44,986 bases of DNA from Ovoidimarina sp050299695 (GTDB taxonomy: Bacteria; Pseudomonadota; Alphaproteobacteria; Rhodobacterales; Rhodobacteraceae): the NCBI GenBank assembly GCA_050299695.1, contig JBNKWI010000020.1, positions 1 through 44,986 on the forward strand, in the 5' to 3' direction. Of this stretch, positions 31,579-39,576 are shown in pieces. The notes under the pieces are model-generated. The model was not told the DNA's origin and did no database searches. It worked only from the letters and a program-made list of their open reading frames with translations. The first letter of the stretch is position 1, and each line of letters opens with the position of its first letter. A program made the translations under genes and the position numbers.

Positions 31579-32559
31579 TCAGTCGCCCAACATCAGCTGC
31601 CGCTTGCGGGACAGGCTGTCGGGGTCGACCGTCGCGGGGGCCACATCCTGCGGTGACATTGTCGATGTCTCGACCTTGATCACCACGCAAGAAACGTTGT
31701 CCTGTTCCGGATCGCGCAGCGCGATGACAGCGGCCATCAGCGCGTCGGCGATCTCCTGCGCGGGCGCCTCGTGATGTTCGGCGACCAGCCGGGCGATCTC
31801 GGCTTCCTCGAGGAACTGCAGCCCGTCGCTCGAGATCACCAGGATATCCCCGGCTTCGAGCGCGAAGCCCTGTTCCGGCGTGTCGATACGGGGAATCGCT
31901 TCGCCGGTGAGCGCGGAGGTCAGGCAGTTGCGGTTCGGATGATCCGCGCCCTGCTCCGGGGTCAGCACGCCGGACTTCACCATGAAGTCGATCTGCGGCG
32001 CCATCGAATGGTCTTCGTTCAGTTGCCGGAGCGAGTTGTCGCGCAACAGGTAGAGCGGCGAGTCGCCGACCGAGGTCCAGAAGATCCGGCCTTCCGCCAG
32101 CACCGCGGCCACAACGGTCGTGCCCATGCCGCGGGTCGCAGGATTGTCGGCCACATGGCCGCCGATCGCGTCGTTCGCGCCCATGACCGTCTCGGCGATC
32201 ACCCCGGGCAGCGTGTCCAGCGCGCTGTCGTCGAGCCCGGCGATCCGTGCCTTCAGCCCTTCGGAAATGGTCCGCACGGTGATGTCGCTGGCGACGTTGC
32301 CGGCGGCGTGCCCGCCCATGCCATCGGCCAGAACCACGACGCGGAACCCCGTGTCGTCGGTCAACTCGGTCAGAACCGCGTCTTCCTGGTAGTCGCGGGC
32401 ACCGCGGTCGATTGCCGATCCGGCGGAGAAGGCAAGCTGCTCGGGCGCGCCCGGTTCTTCTTCCTCGAAAGCAGTCTCGGAAACCGGCTCCGGCGCCACC
32501 ATCGGGACTTCGGCCGCCGCTTGTTTCTGCTTCCTCTTGCGAGCAAACAGTGAAATCAC
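31579..32559 (-). CDS. PP2C-family serine/threonine phosphatase
   Basis: This 326-residue cytoplasmic phosphatase has the PP2C metal-binding residues: Asp60 (DYQEDAV), Asp79 (ADGMGGH), the GDS motif at 165-167, SDG at 244-246 and Asp287-Asn288 (DNVSCVV). The RxxNED motif reads RGARDYQED, with Gln in place of Asn. The first 45 residues are basic and then acidic, and look disordered. There is no membrane segment. The start is GTG 32559, overlapping the kinase stop by 4 bases (GTGA), so kinase and phosphatase are co-translated. It probably removes phosphates set by that kinase. A 213-base gap, AT-richer than its surroundings, separates it from the next gene. Confidence 0.93.
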   Translation of the reverse strand: MISLFARKRKQKQAAAEVPMVAPEPVSETAFEEEEPGAPEQLAFSAGSAIDRGARDYQEDAVLTELTDDTGFRVVVLADGMGGHAAGNVASDITVRTISEGLKARIAGLDDSALDTLPGVIAETVMGANDAIGGHVADNPATRGMGTTVVAAVLAEGRIFWTSVGDSPLYLLRDNSLRQLNEDHSMAPQIDFMVKSGVLTPEQGADHPNRNCLTSALTGEAIPRIDTPEQGFALEAGDILVISSDGLQFLEEAEIARLVAEHHEAPAQEIADALMAAVIALRDPEQDNVSCVVIKVETSTMSPQDVAPATVDPDSLSRKRQLMLGD

Positions 32560-34871
32560 TGGGCGATCCCCGCATAAGTGAGCGTTTCGACATACATCGA
32601 GCCGTCGCGGCGCACCGCGAAGGTGAGCTGCGAATTCCCGGCCGCGGTCTCGCGCTCGATCACGTCGCGGATCGTGGTGGGGCCGTCGATATGTTCGGAT
32701 GTCGCGACCAGCGCGACCAGTTCGTCGCCGACCTCGAACCCGGATTCGTCCAGGTTGCCGAGCGATGCGATCCTGGTCACCCAGTCATTGCCGGCGGGCT
32801 GCGCCTCGAAGCGGAGGCCGTTCAGCAGCACGTACTGGCGAACCACCGGCACTTCGAGCGTGCGCTCCGACGTACCGCCCGCCTCATCGGCGATTTCGAA
32901 CGTCAGCGGCAGCGTCGCGGCATCGGTCGCGGCGGCGTCGTTCTTCACGATGTCAGGGATGTCGGACAGCGCGGCGACTTCGACGCCGTTGACCGAAAGG
33001 ATCCGGGTCCCGGGCGCGGCCCAGACCGGCGTCGGGGCGATGATCTCGCCGATCGCCGCCGGGTCGTTCGGCGCGGGCTCGAACGGGAGCTGGACCGCGG
33101 CGCGGGTCAGCACGGATTGCAGCTCGATGAAGCTGGGCGCGGCCGGGGCGTCGGTGACGGCGGCGGCCTCCAGAACCTTCTCGACCGGGCGGGTGCCGGT
33201 CTCTTCGGCCGCCGGGAACGCGCCCGGGTCGCTCTCGGTCAGCGTGTCGAGCGCGGAGGTCTCGGGCTCGGGCGCGACGACGGGCGCTTCCACCACCGGA
33301 GCGGCGGCGGCAAGCTGTTCGGGCTCGGGCTCGGGCGCGGGTTCCGGCTCGGCGGCCGGTTCCGGCGCGGCGATCACCGGCGTTTCGGCGACGACGACGG
33401 GCGCCTCCACCACCGGGGCTTCCGGCTCGGCCGCCACCACCGCGGGGGCTTCTTCGGGGGCCTCGAGCTCGGCCGCCGCGACCGGGGCTTCGGCCGCCGG
33501 GGCTTCGACCACCGGGGCCTCGGCCGCCGGGGCTTCCACGACCGGAGCCTCCGTCGCCTCGGGCGCCGCGGCAGCAAGGGTTTCCTCGGCCGGGACCGAG
33601 AGTTCGGGCGCTGCCGCCGTTTCCGTCTCCGGCTTCGAGCCGCCGAGCACGAAATAGGCACCGGCCGCGATGGCCAGCACGCTGACCGAGGCCAGCACCA
33701 GCGGAAGCGGCGATTTCCTGGCCGGCGCGACCGCGAGCGGCGCGGTTTTCGGCATCGTCCTGGGCGCGGTCTTCGGCGCGGTCATCGGACGCGGGCGCGA
33801 GATCGGCGCCGATTGCGGACGGCGCGGCACGACCTTGTCGGCCTCGTTCGCGGCCTCGGCATCGAGCGCCGGCTTCGGCGGCGCCGCATGCGCATCCTGG
33901 CGCGGCTGCCGGGTGCTGAGCGGCGTCACCTTGCTGTCGCCGTTCATCATCGCCAGCCATTCCTCGGCGCTCTGCACGCGGTCCTTCAGAAGCACCGACA
34001 TCGCCTTGTCCAGCGCCGAGCAGAAGGCGGCATCATAGAGATCGGTCGACCGCTTGGCGAGCGGCACTACCGGGTCGGTCTGGTCCGACGCGATCGCGGC
34101 GAGGCGGGTCTGGCTGTCCGAAGGCACCTCGCGGGTGACCACGTAGTAGAAGGTCGCGGCCAGCGAATAGAGGTCGCTCGCCGGGTTCTGCTCGCTCTCG
34201 GCGATGTAGAATTCCTGCGGGCTGTAGCCATCCTTGACCGCGCGCAGCGTCGACAGTGCACGGGTGTCGCCCGGCAGCTTCTCCTTGGCGGCGCCGAAGT
34301 CGATCAGGATCGGCTCGCCCTGCTGGGTCACGAGGATGTTGTCGGGCGAGATGTCCCGGTGCAGCATGCTGTGCCCATGCACGAAGCCCACCGCCTTCAG
34401 GAGCTTGGTGAGCAGCATCACCACATTGGCCTGGGTCAGCATCGGGTCGTTCGCTTCGACCATCTCGCTGATGTCCTTGCCGCTCACATAGTCCAGAACC
34501 ATGTAGGCGGTGTTGTTCTGCTTGAAGACCTGGTGCACGCCGACGATGTTCGGGTGCGAGAACTTGGCGAGCGCGCGGGCTTCCTGCTCGAACCGGTCGA
34601 CGATGGTGCGGACCTTCTCCTCGTTCGAGCGCGACCGGACCTGCAGGTTCTCTCCGACCCGATGGCAGAAGGCGGAGGGGAAGCATTCCTTGATCACGAC
34701 CTTCCGGTCGAGACTGTCGCGCGCGATGTAGGTGACCCCGAAGCCGCCCGCGTTCAGGTATTGCTCGATCTTGTACTGACCGCCGAGAAGTTCGGTGCCG
34801 GGCTTCAGGTTGTCGTGGAAATCCTGGTCCTCGGAAAGGTCGGAACCCGTCTCTGCGTCACGTTGCGCCAT
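32556..34871 (-). CDS. Membrane Ser/Thr protein kinase with PDZ-like extracytoplasmic region
   Basis: This 771-residue protein has an N-terminal eukaryotic-like kinase (about 30-310): Lys61 in VVIKECFP, HRDISPDN (171-178), DFG (191-193) and YSPQEFY (216-222). The Gly-rich loop reads LNAGGFGVTY, with Asn for the first Gly, and the catalytic loop has Ser where many kinases have Lys. A basic, proline-rich linker precedes one transmembrane helix (about 388-410). A long Ala/Pro/Glu/Val stalk (about 415-560) and a C-terminal region with two PDZ-like segments (GTRILSVNGVEVAALSDI and GFEVGDELVALVATSEHI) follow, outside the membrane. ATG 34871 is chosen because earlier in-frame codons do not resemble kinase sequence. 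It overlaps the PP2C gene. The exact start is uncertain by a few codons. Confidence 0.92.
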   Translation of the reverse strand: MAQRDAETGSDLSEDQDFHDNLKPGTELLGGQYKIEQYLNAGGFGVTYIARDSLDRKVVIKECFPSAFCHRVGENLQVRSRSNEEKVRTIVDRFEQEARALAKFSHPNIVGVHQVFKQNNTAYMVLDYVSGKDISEMVEANDPMLTQANVVMLLTKLLKAVGFVHGHSMLHRDISPDNILVTQQGEPILIDFGAAKEKLPGDTRALSTLRAVKDGYSPQEFYIAESEQNPASDLYSLAATFYYVVTREVPSDSQTRLAAIASDQTDPVVPLAKRSTDLYDAAFCSALDKAMSVLLKDRVQSAEEWLAMMNGDSKVTPLSTRQPRQDAHAAPPKPALDAEAANEADKVVPRRPQSAPISRPRPMTAPKTAPRTMPKTAPLAVAPARKSPLPLVLASVSVLAIAAGAYFVLGGSKPETETAAAPELSVPAEETLAAAAPEATEAPVVEAPAAEAPVVEAPAAEAPVAAAELEAPEEAPAVVAAEPEAPVVEAPVVVAETPVIAAPEPAAEPEPAPEPEPEQLAAAAPVVEAPVVAPEPETSALDTLTESDPGAFPAAEETGTRPVEKVLEAAAVTDAPAAPSFIELQSVLTRAAVQLPFEPAPNDPAAIGEIIAPTPVWAAPGTRILSVNGVEVAALSDIPDIVKNDAAATDAATLPLTFEIADEAGGTSERTLEVPVVRQYVLLNGLRFEAQPAGNDWVTRIASLGNLDESGFEVGDELVALVATSEHIDGPTTIRDVIERETAAGNSQLTFAVRRDGSMYVETLTYAGIAQ
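33481..33555. repeat. Five 15-bp tandem units in the kinase stalk
   Basis: Five in-frame 15-bp units (such as ACCGGGGCTTCGGCC on the plus strand) encode a repeated Ala/Pro/Val/Glu pentad. Alternating variants give a 30-bp higher-order period. The array lies in the extracytoplasmic stalk and could change length by slippage without a frameshift. Confidence 0.7.
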
Positions 34872-35546
34872 CGTCTCTATCACCGTTCTGTAACCAACAC
34901 GGGCTTTGCCGCCATGCCCCGAAGATACGGTCAAAGACGGCATAAGAATGGCATCCACTGGATTACTTTCGAATTCGCGAAGAAATTTCGGGAATTGGTT
35001 ATCGCAGCGAAACAGCGGGCCGGATCCGGGCGAAACGCCGTCGCGTGCCGGGAACGCCTCGTGCGGAATGTCGCAACAATCGGCATACCACATCCACGCG
35101 CCCAGGGCGTGCGGAAGCCGCCGCGCCGCCCGCGCGAACGGCCGGCCCCCGGTGCCCGGATGTGCAAATTTTTCAGCTTTTCCGGGCGTTGGGCGCCGGG
35201 CACCAGGCCAGCGCCCGACCGCGCCTCCCGGCGTCGCGGCCACAGCCGACACGCGGCGGAATCTGGACAAATTTCGCACCCAGCTGAAAAATCAGGCAGG
35301 CCTCGGCCGGTCCTGCCGCATCAGCCGATCCCCGGGCCTCCCTGGCCGCCAGCCGGGAAAATCTCCATAAAGTTGCCACTATTCGGCGTCGGTGCCGTGC
35401 CGCGTGCCGCACCGGCTCGCCTCCCGGGTCCGCGCGCCCGGCACGGCGGTTGTTGCCGAAAAGGAACCAATCCGCGGCTCCCCGGCAAAAAGAGCCCGGG
35501 AGGCCGCGGCGGAGACCAACGCGTTTTCCGCCGCGCCTCGACGACG
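34872..35546. other. 675-base intergenic region upstream of the kinase, no gene recognised
   Basis: No convincing gene is present. AT-rich islands occur at about 34940-35000 and 35160-35180. An 11-bp inverted repeat (ATTTTTCAGCT at 35168-35178, AGCTGAAAAAT at 35282-35292) spans 125 bases. A long GC-rich hairpin lies at 35472-35509. The kinase promoter is expected here, but I could not define one confidently. Confidence 0.5.
35472..35509 (-). terminator. Hairpin downstream of pcaG
   Basis: Two 14-base arms (35472-35485 and 35496-35509) pair at 12 positions around a 10-base loop, 37 bases after the pcaG stop on the minus strand. It probably ends the pca transcript before the kinase region, but the T-run sits in the loop rather than after the stem. 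Confidence 0.45.
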
Positions 35547-36164
35547 TCAGACGTCGAAGAACACCGTCTCGTCACCGCCCTGGAGCCGGATCTCGAACCG
35601 GTAGACCGCCATCCCGTCGCGCTCGCCGCGCTTGGCGATCAGCGTGACCCGCCGGTTCTGCCATTCGATCAGGTTCAGCACCGGATCGGTCGCGTTCGCC
35701 TCGGCCTCGTCGTCGAAATACATCCGCGTGCTGAGCCCGATATTGATCCCCCGCGCCACCAGCCACAGGTTGAGATGCGGCGCCTGGAGCCCGACATTGC
35801 GGCCCGGCGTGCGGCCCGGCTTGACCGTGTCGAAGCCCCATTCCCCGGTCCGGAAATCGGTGATCACCCGGCCCCAGCCGCGGAACCCCTCCTCGACCGG
35901 CCCGCCGCCCTCGGGATGGGCATAGTGCCCCTCGGCATTGGCCTGCCAGACCTCGAGCAGCACGTCCTTCACTGGCGCGCCGGTGCCGTCGATCACCAGG
36001 CCCTCGACCCGGATCCGCTCGCCCCTCGCGTTCGGTCCGGCGATGTCCCAGCCGAGCTCCTGCTTGTAGATCTCGAACCCCGCGGCACCAGGCGCGAGGC
36101 CGATATGCACGTAGGGCCCGGCGGTCTGCGAGGGCGTTTCCTTCAGATAGTCGAGCTTCGTCAT
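35547..36164 (-). CDS. pcaG: Protocatechuate 3,4-dioxygenase, alpha subunit
   Basis: This 205-residue alpha subunit pairs with PcaH to form the intradiol dioxygenase that opens protocatechuate to 3-carboxy-cis,cis-muconate. Typical motifs are LKETPSQTAGPYVHIGL at the start, DVLLEVWQANAEGHYAHP, and the strand APHLNLWLVARGINIGLSTRMYF. The alpha subunit lacks the His-x-His iron ligands carried by PcaH, which is normal. It starts 1 base after the pcaH stop, so translation is coupled. It is the last gene of the pcaC-pcaH-pcaG run. Confidence 0.95.
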   Translation of the reverse strand: MTKLDYLKETPSQTAGPYVHIGLAPGAAGFEIYKQELGWDIAGPNARGERIRVEGLVIDGTGAPVKDVLLEVWQANAEGHYAHPEGGGPVEEGFRGWGRVITDFRTGEWGFDTVKPGRTPGRNVGLQAPHLNLWLVARGINIGLSTRMYFDDEAEANATDPVLNLIEWQNRRVTLIAKRGERDGMAVYRFEIRLQGGDETVFFDV

Positions 36165-36165
36165 C

Positions 36166-36894
36166 TCAGTTCCCCTCCAGCCGGTTCTCGAACAGCGTCG
36201 AGCGCCGCCCCCTCAGCACGATGTCGAACCGGTAGGCGATTGTGTCGAGCGGGATGGTCGCGTTCAGGTCGAGCCGCGCGATCAGCCGCTCGACCACGGT
36301 CGGATCCGGCAGCGTCCCGATGATCGGGCAATGCGGGATCAGCGGGTCGCCCTCGAAATAGAGCTGCGAGATCAGCCGCTGCACGAAGGCCGAGCCGAAC
36401 ACCGAAAAATGCACATGCGCCGGCCGCCAGCTGTTCACGTTGTTGCGGAACGGATAGGCGCCGGGCTTGATCGTGCGGAAGAAGTAATAGCCGTTCTCGT
36501 CGGTGAGTGTCCGCCCGCAGCCGCCGAAATTCGGGTCGAGCGCGCCCAGATAGGTATCGTTCCGGTGCCGGTAGCGGCCCGAGGCATTGGCCTGCCAGAT
36601 CTCGAGCAGCGTGTTCGGCACCGGCCGCCCGTTCTCGTCGAGGATCCGCCCGTGCAGGATGATCCGCTCGCCGATCGCGCTCTCGCCCGGCTGGGCGTAG
36701 TTATAGATCAGGTCGCGATCCATCGGGTCGATATCGCCATGGCCGAATTTCGGCCCGGTGATCTCGCCCAGCGAGTTCTGCAGGCTGATCATCGCGTAGT
36801 TCGGCGAGCGGGTGACCGAGGTTCGGTAGATCTCGGTCCGCGCGGGCGGATGCGCGCTCCGGTCCCGCTGGTAATATTCGCCCGGCTTTATCAT
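36166..36894 (-). CDS. pcaH: Protocatechuate 3,4-dioxygenase, beta subunit
   Basis: This 242-residue catalytic subunit binds the non-haem Fe(III). Its four ligands are visible as Tyr108 (ASGRYRHRND), Tyr147 (GAYPFRNN), His160 and His162 (WRPAHVHFS). Their spacing is the same as that of ligands Tyr408, Tyr447, His460 and His462 in the Pseudomonas enzyme. The GRILDENGRPVPNTLLEIWQ strand is a family hallmark. ATG 36894 overlaps the pcaC stop by 4 bases. The product is passed to the next enzymes of the beta-ketoadipate pathway. All residues expected for activity are present. Confidence 0.96.
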   Translation of the reverse strand: MIKPGEYYQRDRSAHPPARTEIYRTSVTRSPNYAMISLQNSLGEITGPKFGHGDIDPMDRDLIYNYAQPGESAIGERIILHGRILDENGRPVPNTLLEIWQANASGRYRHRNDTYLGALDPNFGGCGRTLTDENGYYFFRTIKPGAYPFRNNVNSWRPAHVHFSVFGSAFVQRLISQLYFEGDPLIPHCPIIGTLPDPTVVERLIARLDLNATIPLDTIAYRFDIVLRGRRSTLFENRLEGN

Positions 36895-37274
36895 CTTCCT
36901 TCCTCCTCCATCTGGGCATAGGTCGCCTTGGCCAGCTTGATCGCATGGTTCGCCTTCGGCACACCGGCATAGATCGCCACGTGCAGGAAGGCCTGCATCA
37001 CGTCCTCCCGGCTCGCGCCGGTATTGGCCGTGGCCCGGATATGCATCGGGATTTCCTCGAAATTCCCCGTCGCCGCCAGAAGCGCCAGCGTCAGCATCGA
37101 GCGTTCGCGGCGGCCGATCTCATCGCTGGCCCAGACCGTACCCCAGGCCGCTTCGGTGATCAGTGTCTGGAACGGCTCGTCGAACGGCGTCTTGGCGGCC
37201 TCGGCCCGGTCGACATGCGCGTCGCCCAGGACCGCGCGGCGGGTTGCCATCCCGGCTGCAAAGCGGTCGGCCAT
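36891..37274 (-). CDS. pcaC: 4-carboxymuconolactone decarboxylase
   Basis: This 127-residue decarboxylase converts 4-carboxymuconolactone to beta-ketoadipate enol-lactone. Family features are GMATRRAVLGDAHVDRAEA, the conserved helix FQTLITEAAWGTVWA, and RRERSMLTLALLAATGN followed by EEIPMHIRATANTGAS with its catalytic His. It lacks the CxxC of AhpD-like relatives. An AGGGAGGA site precedes ATG 37274. It is the first gene of the operon, divergent from pcaQ. The lactonase pcaD, which often precedes pcaC in related operons, is not here. Confidence 0.94.
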   Translation of the reverse strand: MADRFAAGMATRRAVLGDAHVDRAEAAKTPFDEPFQTLITEAAWGTVWASDEIGRRERSMLTLALLAATGNFEEIPMHIRATANTGASREDVMQAFLHVAIYAGVPKANHAIKLAKATYAQMEEEGR

Positions 37275-37363
37275 CGCTATCCTCCCTGTGACCGGTTTGA
37301 CCGGATTGGCCCGACCCTAACCATGCCGGTGCGTTTTGAATATTGATACGTCTGAAAAAACTC

Positions 37364-37379
37364 ATAACCAATAGATTAT
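37364..37379. promoter_or_regulatory. Likely PcaQ/LysR binding site overlapping the pcaQ start
   Basis: ATAACC-AATA-GATTAT is an inverted repeat (5 of 6 arm positions) that resembles the PcaQ box ATAACC-N4-GGTTAA known in rhizobia. It lies in the pcaQ-pcaC divergent interval and overlaps the pcaQ ATG (37378). Binding here could repress pcaQ and activate pcaCHG. The identity is inferred from position and similarity. Confidence 0.6.
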
Positions 37380-38310
37380 GGATTGGGACTCCCATCTCCG
37401 CATGCGCCATGTCCGCTGCTTTCTCGAGATCGCGCGGACCGAAAGCGTCTCGCAGGCGGCCGGCCGGCTCAACGTGACCCAGCCCGCGGTGTCGCGGACC
37501 CTGGGCGAGCTGGAGGAGATCCTCGGGACGCGCCTGTTCGACCGGGTCGGGCGCGGTCTCCGGCTCAACCAGGCGGGCCGCGTGTTCCAGAGCCATGCCG
37601 CCGCCTCGATGACCGAACTGATGCGCGGCCGTGACCGGCTCTCGAAATCCGACCTCGCCGTGCGGCTTTCGGTGGGCGTCCTGCCCACCGCCGCGGCCGA
37701 GCTCGTGCCCCGCGCCGCGCTGTCGTTCCGCGCCGAGCATCCCAACGCGCGGCTCCGGATCGCCACAGGGCCGAATTGGCTCCTGTTCAACCAGCTCCGC
37801 GACGGCGAGGTCGACCTCGTGGTCGGCCGGATGCCTGAAGGCAGCGGCGGCGCGGTGTTCGAGCAGCTCTATACCGAAGACGTGGTGCTGGTCGCGCGCC
37901 CGGGCCACCCGATCCTCGGCACCGCGCGGCCCGAGCGCCACATCGCCGATCACCCGCTCGTCACGCCGCCCGGCGGCGCGGTGATCGCCGGCACCGTGGA
38001 GCGCTACCTCTCCTCGATCGGCCTCCCCGAGATGCGCGGCGCCTTCGAGACCGTCGCCCTGCCCGTGGGCCGCAAGATCGTCCAGGCCTCCGACGCGCTC
38101 TGGTTCATCTCGCGCGGCGTCGTCACCGACGAGCTCGGCCTCGGAACACTCGTCACCGTCGATCTCGCCTCGCCGCTCCTCGCCGGACCGGTCGGCATCT
38201 CGGTCTCGCGCTCCGCACCGCTCAGCGTCGAGCGCACGCTCTTCGCCGAACACCTGCGCCGCGCCGCAACGGCGCCGGCGAACCCCGCCGATCCGGGCAT
38301 TGCGCCTTGA
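37378..38310 (+). CDS. pcaQ: LysR-family regulator of the protocatechuate operon (PcaQ)
   Basis: This 310-residue LysR regulator has an N-terminal winged helix (RHVRCFLEIARTESVSQAAG, then NVTQPAVSRTLGELEEILG) and an effector domain with ISRGVVTDELGLGTL, typical of PcaQ. PcaQ activates pcaDCHGB-type operons in response to beta-carboxy-cis,cis-muconate or related intermediates in rhizobia. It is divergent from pcaC, with the operator between them. An in-frame TAG lies two codons before ATG 37378, and there is no ribosome site, so translation may be leaderless or begin at ATG 37402 (Met9). Assignment rests on the neighbours as well as on the family pattern. Confidence 0.9.
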   Translation: MDWDSHLRMRHVRCFLEIARTESVSQAAGRLNVTQPAVSRTLGELEEILGTRLFDRVGRGLRLNQAGRVFQSHAAASMTELMRGRDRLSKSDLAVRLSVGVLPTAAAELVPRAALSFRAEHPNARLRIATGPNWLLFNQLRDGEVDLVVGRMPEGSGGAVFEQLYTEDVVLVARPGHPILGTARPERHIADHPLVTPPGGAVIAGTVERYLSSIGLPEMRGAFETVALPVGRKIVQASDALWFISRGVVTDELGLGTLVTVDLASPLLAGPVGISVSRSAPLSVERTLFAEHLRRAATAPANPADPGIAP

Positions 38311-38370
38311 AACACCCGCGCCCCTCGCCGATGGTGCGGGAGCGCGCGCCCCCGAGACCGAGAATTCCCC

Positions 38371-39252
38371 ATGACCACGACAATCGCGCTTCATATCGGT
38401 GCCCCGGAGACGGATCGGGAGCAGCTGACCTGGTCGCTCCGCAAGGATGCCGGCACCCTGTTGGAGCAGGGCGTCCTGGTGCGCCGTCCCGGGCTCTACC
38501 GCAGCCGGTTGAGCCGCATGCTCGATCGGGTCGGGACCGAATACATCACCGATATCGAGCGCGCGGGCCTGCTCGACAGCATCCTGCGCGGAGGTCCCGC
38601 CGACCGGGTATTCCTGAGCCGCAGCAACACCCTCGGCGCGCCCGCCTGGATGCTGAACGGCGATTGCCTGTTCCAGAACGCGGGCCGCAATACCGGCGAC
38701 CTGCGCGACCTGTTCGCCGACCATCCCTGCGAGCTCTTCCTCGGCCTCCGCAACCCGGCCACGCTGATCCCGGCGGTGTTCGGCGTCCAGGGGGAACGCG
38801 GCTGGGAGGCCTTCGGCGCCGGCACCGACTTCCTCGGGCTGCGCTGGTCGGAGGTGGTGGCGGAGATCCTGGAGGATTGCCCCGACTGCCCGATGACGGT
38901 CTGGTGCCACGAGGAAACGCCGCTGATCTGGCCCGAAATCCTGCGCCGGGCGGCTGGCCTCGGCCCGGACTTCGCGTTCAGCGGCGAGCTCGACATGCTC
39001 GGCCAGCTCCTCTCCGAAGAGGCGATCGGAGAGCTCGCCAGCGCGCTCGACGCCCAGCCCGAGCTCTCCGACGAGGAGCGGCGGCAGCTCAAGGCAAGGT
39101 TTGTCGAGGAGCACATGCTGGAAGACGTCGTCGAGCAGGAAATCGACCTCCCCGGCTGGTCCCAGGGCATGATCGACGCAATGACCGAGACCTATCTCGC
39201 CGATCTCGAGCAGATCCGCGGGATGCCCTATGTGACGTTTCTGGGTCTTTAG
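38371..39252 (+). CDS. Sulfotransferase-like protein with a degenerate PAPS loop
   Basis: This 293-residue protein begins ALHIGAPETDREQLTWSLRK, which aligns with the N-terminal motif of bacterial sulfotransferase-like proteins (HIG..KTGTT..Q) but lacks the Lys-Thr-Gly-Thr phosphate-binding residues. A later stretch (RVFLSRSNTLGAPAWMLN) and an acidic C-terminus with QLSEEAIGEL-type helices fit a conserved alphaproteobacterial family of unknown role. The missing PAPS-binding residues suggest no sulfotransferase activity. It follows pcaQ by 60 bases on the same strand but has no metabolic link that I can see. No signal peptide or membrane segment is present. Confidence 0.6.
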   Translation: MTTTIALHIGAPETDREQLTWSLRKDAGTLLEQGVLVRRPGLYRSRLSRMLDRVGTEYITDIERAGLLDSILRGGPADRVFLSRSNTLGAPAWMLNGDCLFQNAGRNTGDLRDLFADHPCELFLGLRNPATLIPAVFGVQGERGWEAFGAGTDFLGLRWSEVVAEILEDCPDCPMTVWCHEETPLIWPEILRRAAGLGPDFAFSGELDMLGQLLSEEAIGELASALDAQPELSDEERRQLKARFVEEHMLEDVVEQEIDLPGWSQGMIDAMTETYLADLEQIRGMPYVTFLGL

Positions 39253-39331
39253 GGCACGTGACGTTCGGCAGGGGTGTCCGCAATGCCTCCGCCCGGAACA
39301 CGGCCCTAAGGCCACCGGGCGAGCGCCAGCG

Positions 39332-39547
39332 CTACTTCAGGAGCCGCATGACGATCGCCGGGATCTCCGTCACGGAATACCCGCCGCTGCTCATGCTCGA
39401 GGCCATGGCAATCAGACTGCCGCCCACGACCACGCAGATGATCGTCGGCTTCACGGTCACGTCGGAACTCGAAAAGGCGCTGATCGCCGCAGGAAAGGCC
39501 AGCGCCAGGATCACGACTCCGACAACGAAGACGAGGTCCGGGTTCAC
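39332..39547 (-). CDS. Small two-helix membrane protein downstream of pyk
   Basis: This 71-residue protein has two hydrophobic helices (about 5-25 and 35-52) separated by SSSDVTVKPT and ends with a short polar tail (EIPAIVMRLLK). I do not recognise it. The start is GTG 39547 with GGGGGAG five bases upstream, 29 bases after the pyk stop, so it is likely co-transcribed with pyk. A clean membrane pattern and good ribosome site support it as real. Confidence 0.55.
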   Translation of the reverse strand: MNPDLVFVVGVVILALAFPAAISAFSSSDVTVKPTIICVVVGGSLIAMASSMSSGGYSVTEIPAIVMRLLK

Positions 39548-39576
39548 CCCAACTCCCCCAAACTGACTTTCGTCAG

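Noticed and set aside
33481..33555. Possible CRISPR-like repeat array
   Set aside because: The 15-bp units are contiguous with no spacers and are in frame in the kinase stalk.
34906..35370. 154-residue plus-strand frame in the kinase upstream gap
   Set aside because: No ribosome site, no family pattern, and composition like non-coding DNA.
32412..36323. 1303-residue plus-strand frame over the kinase and pca region
   Set aside because: Shadow of kinase and pcaG; no domain and no sensible start.
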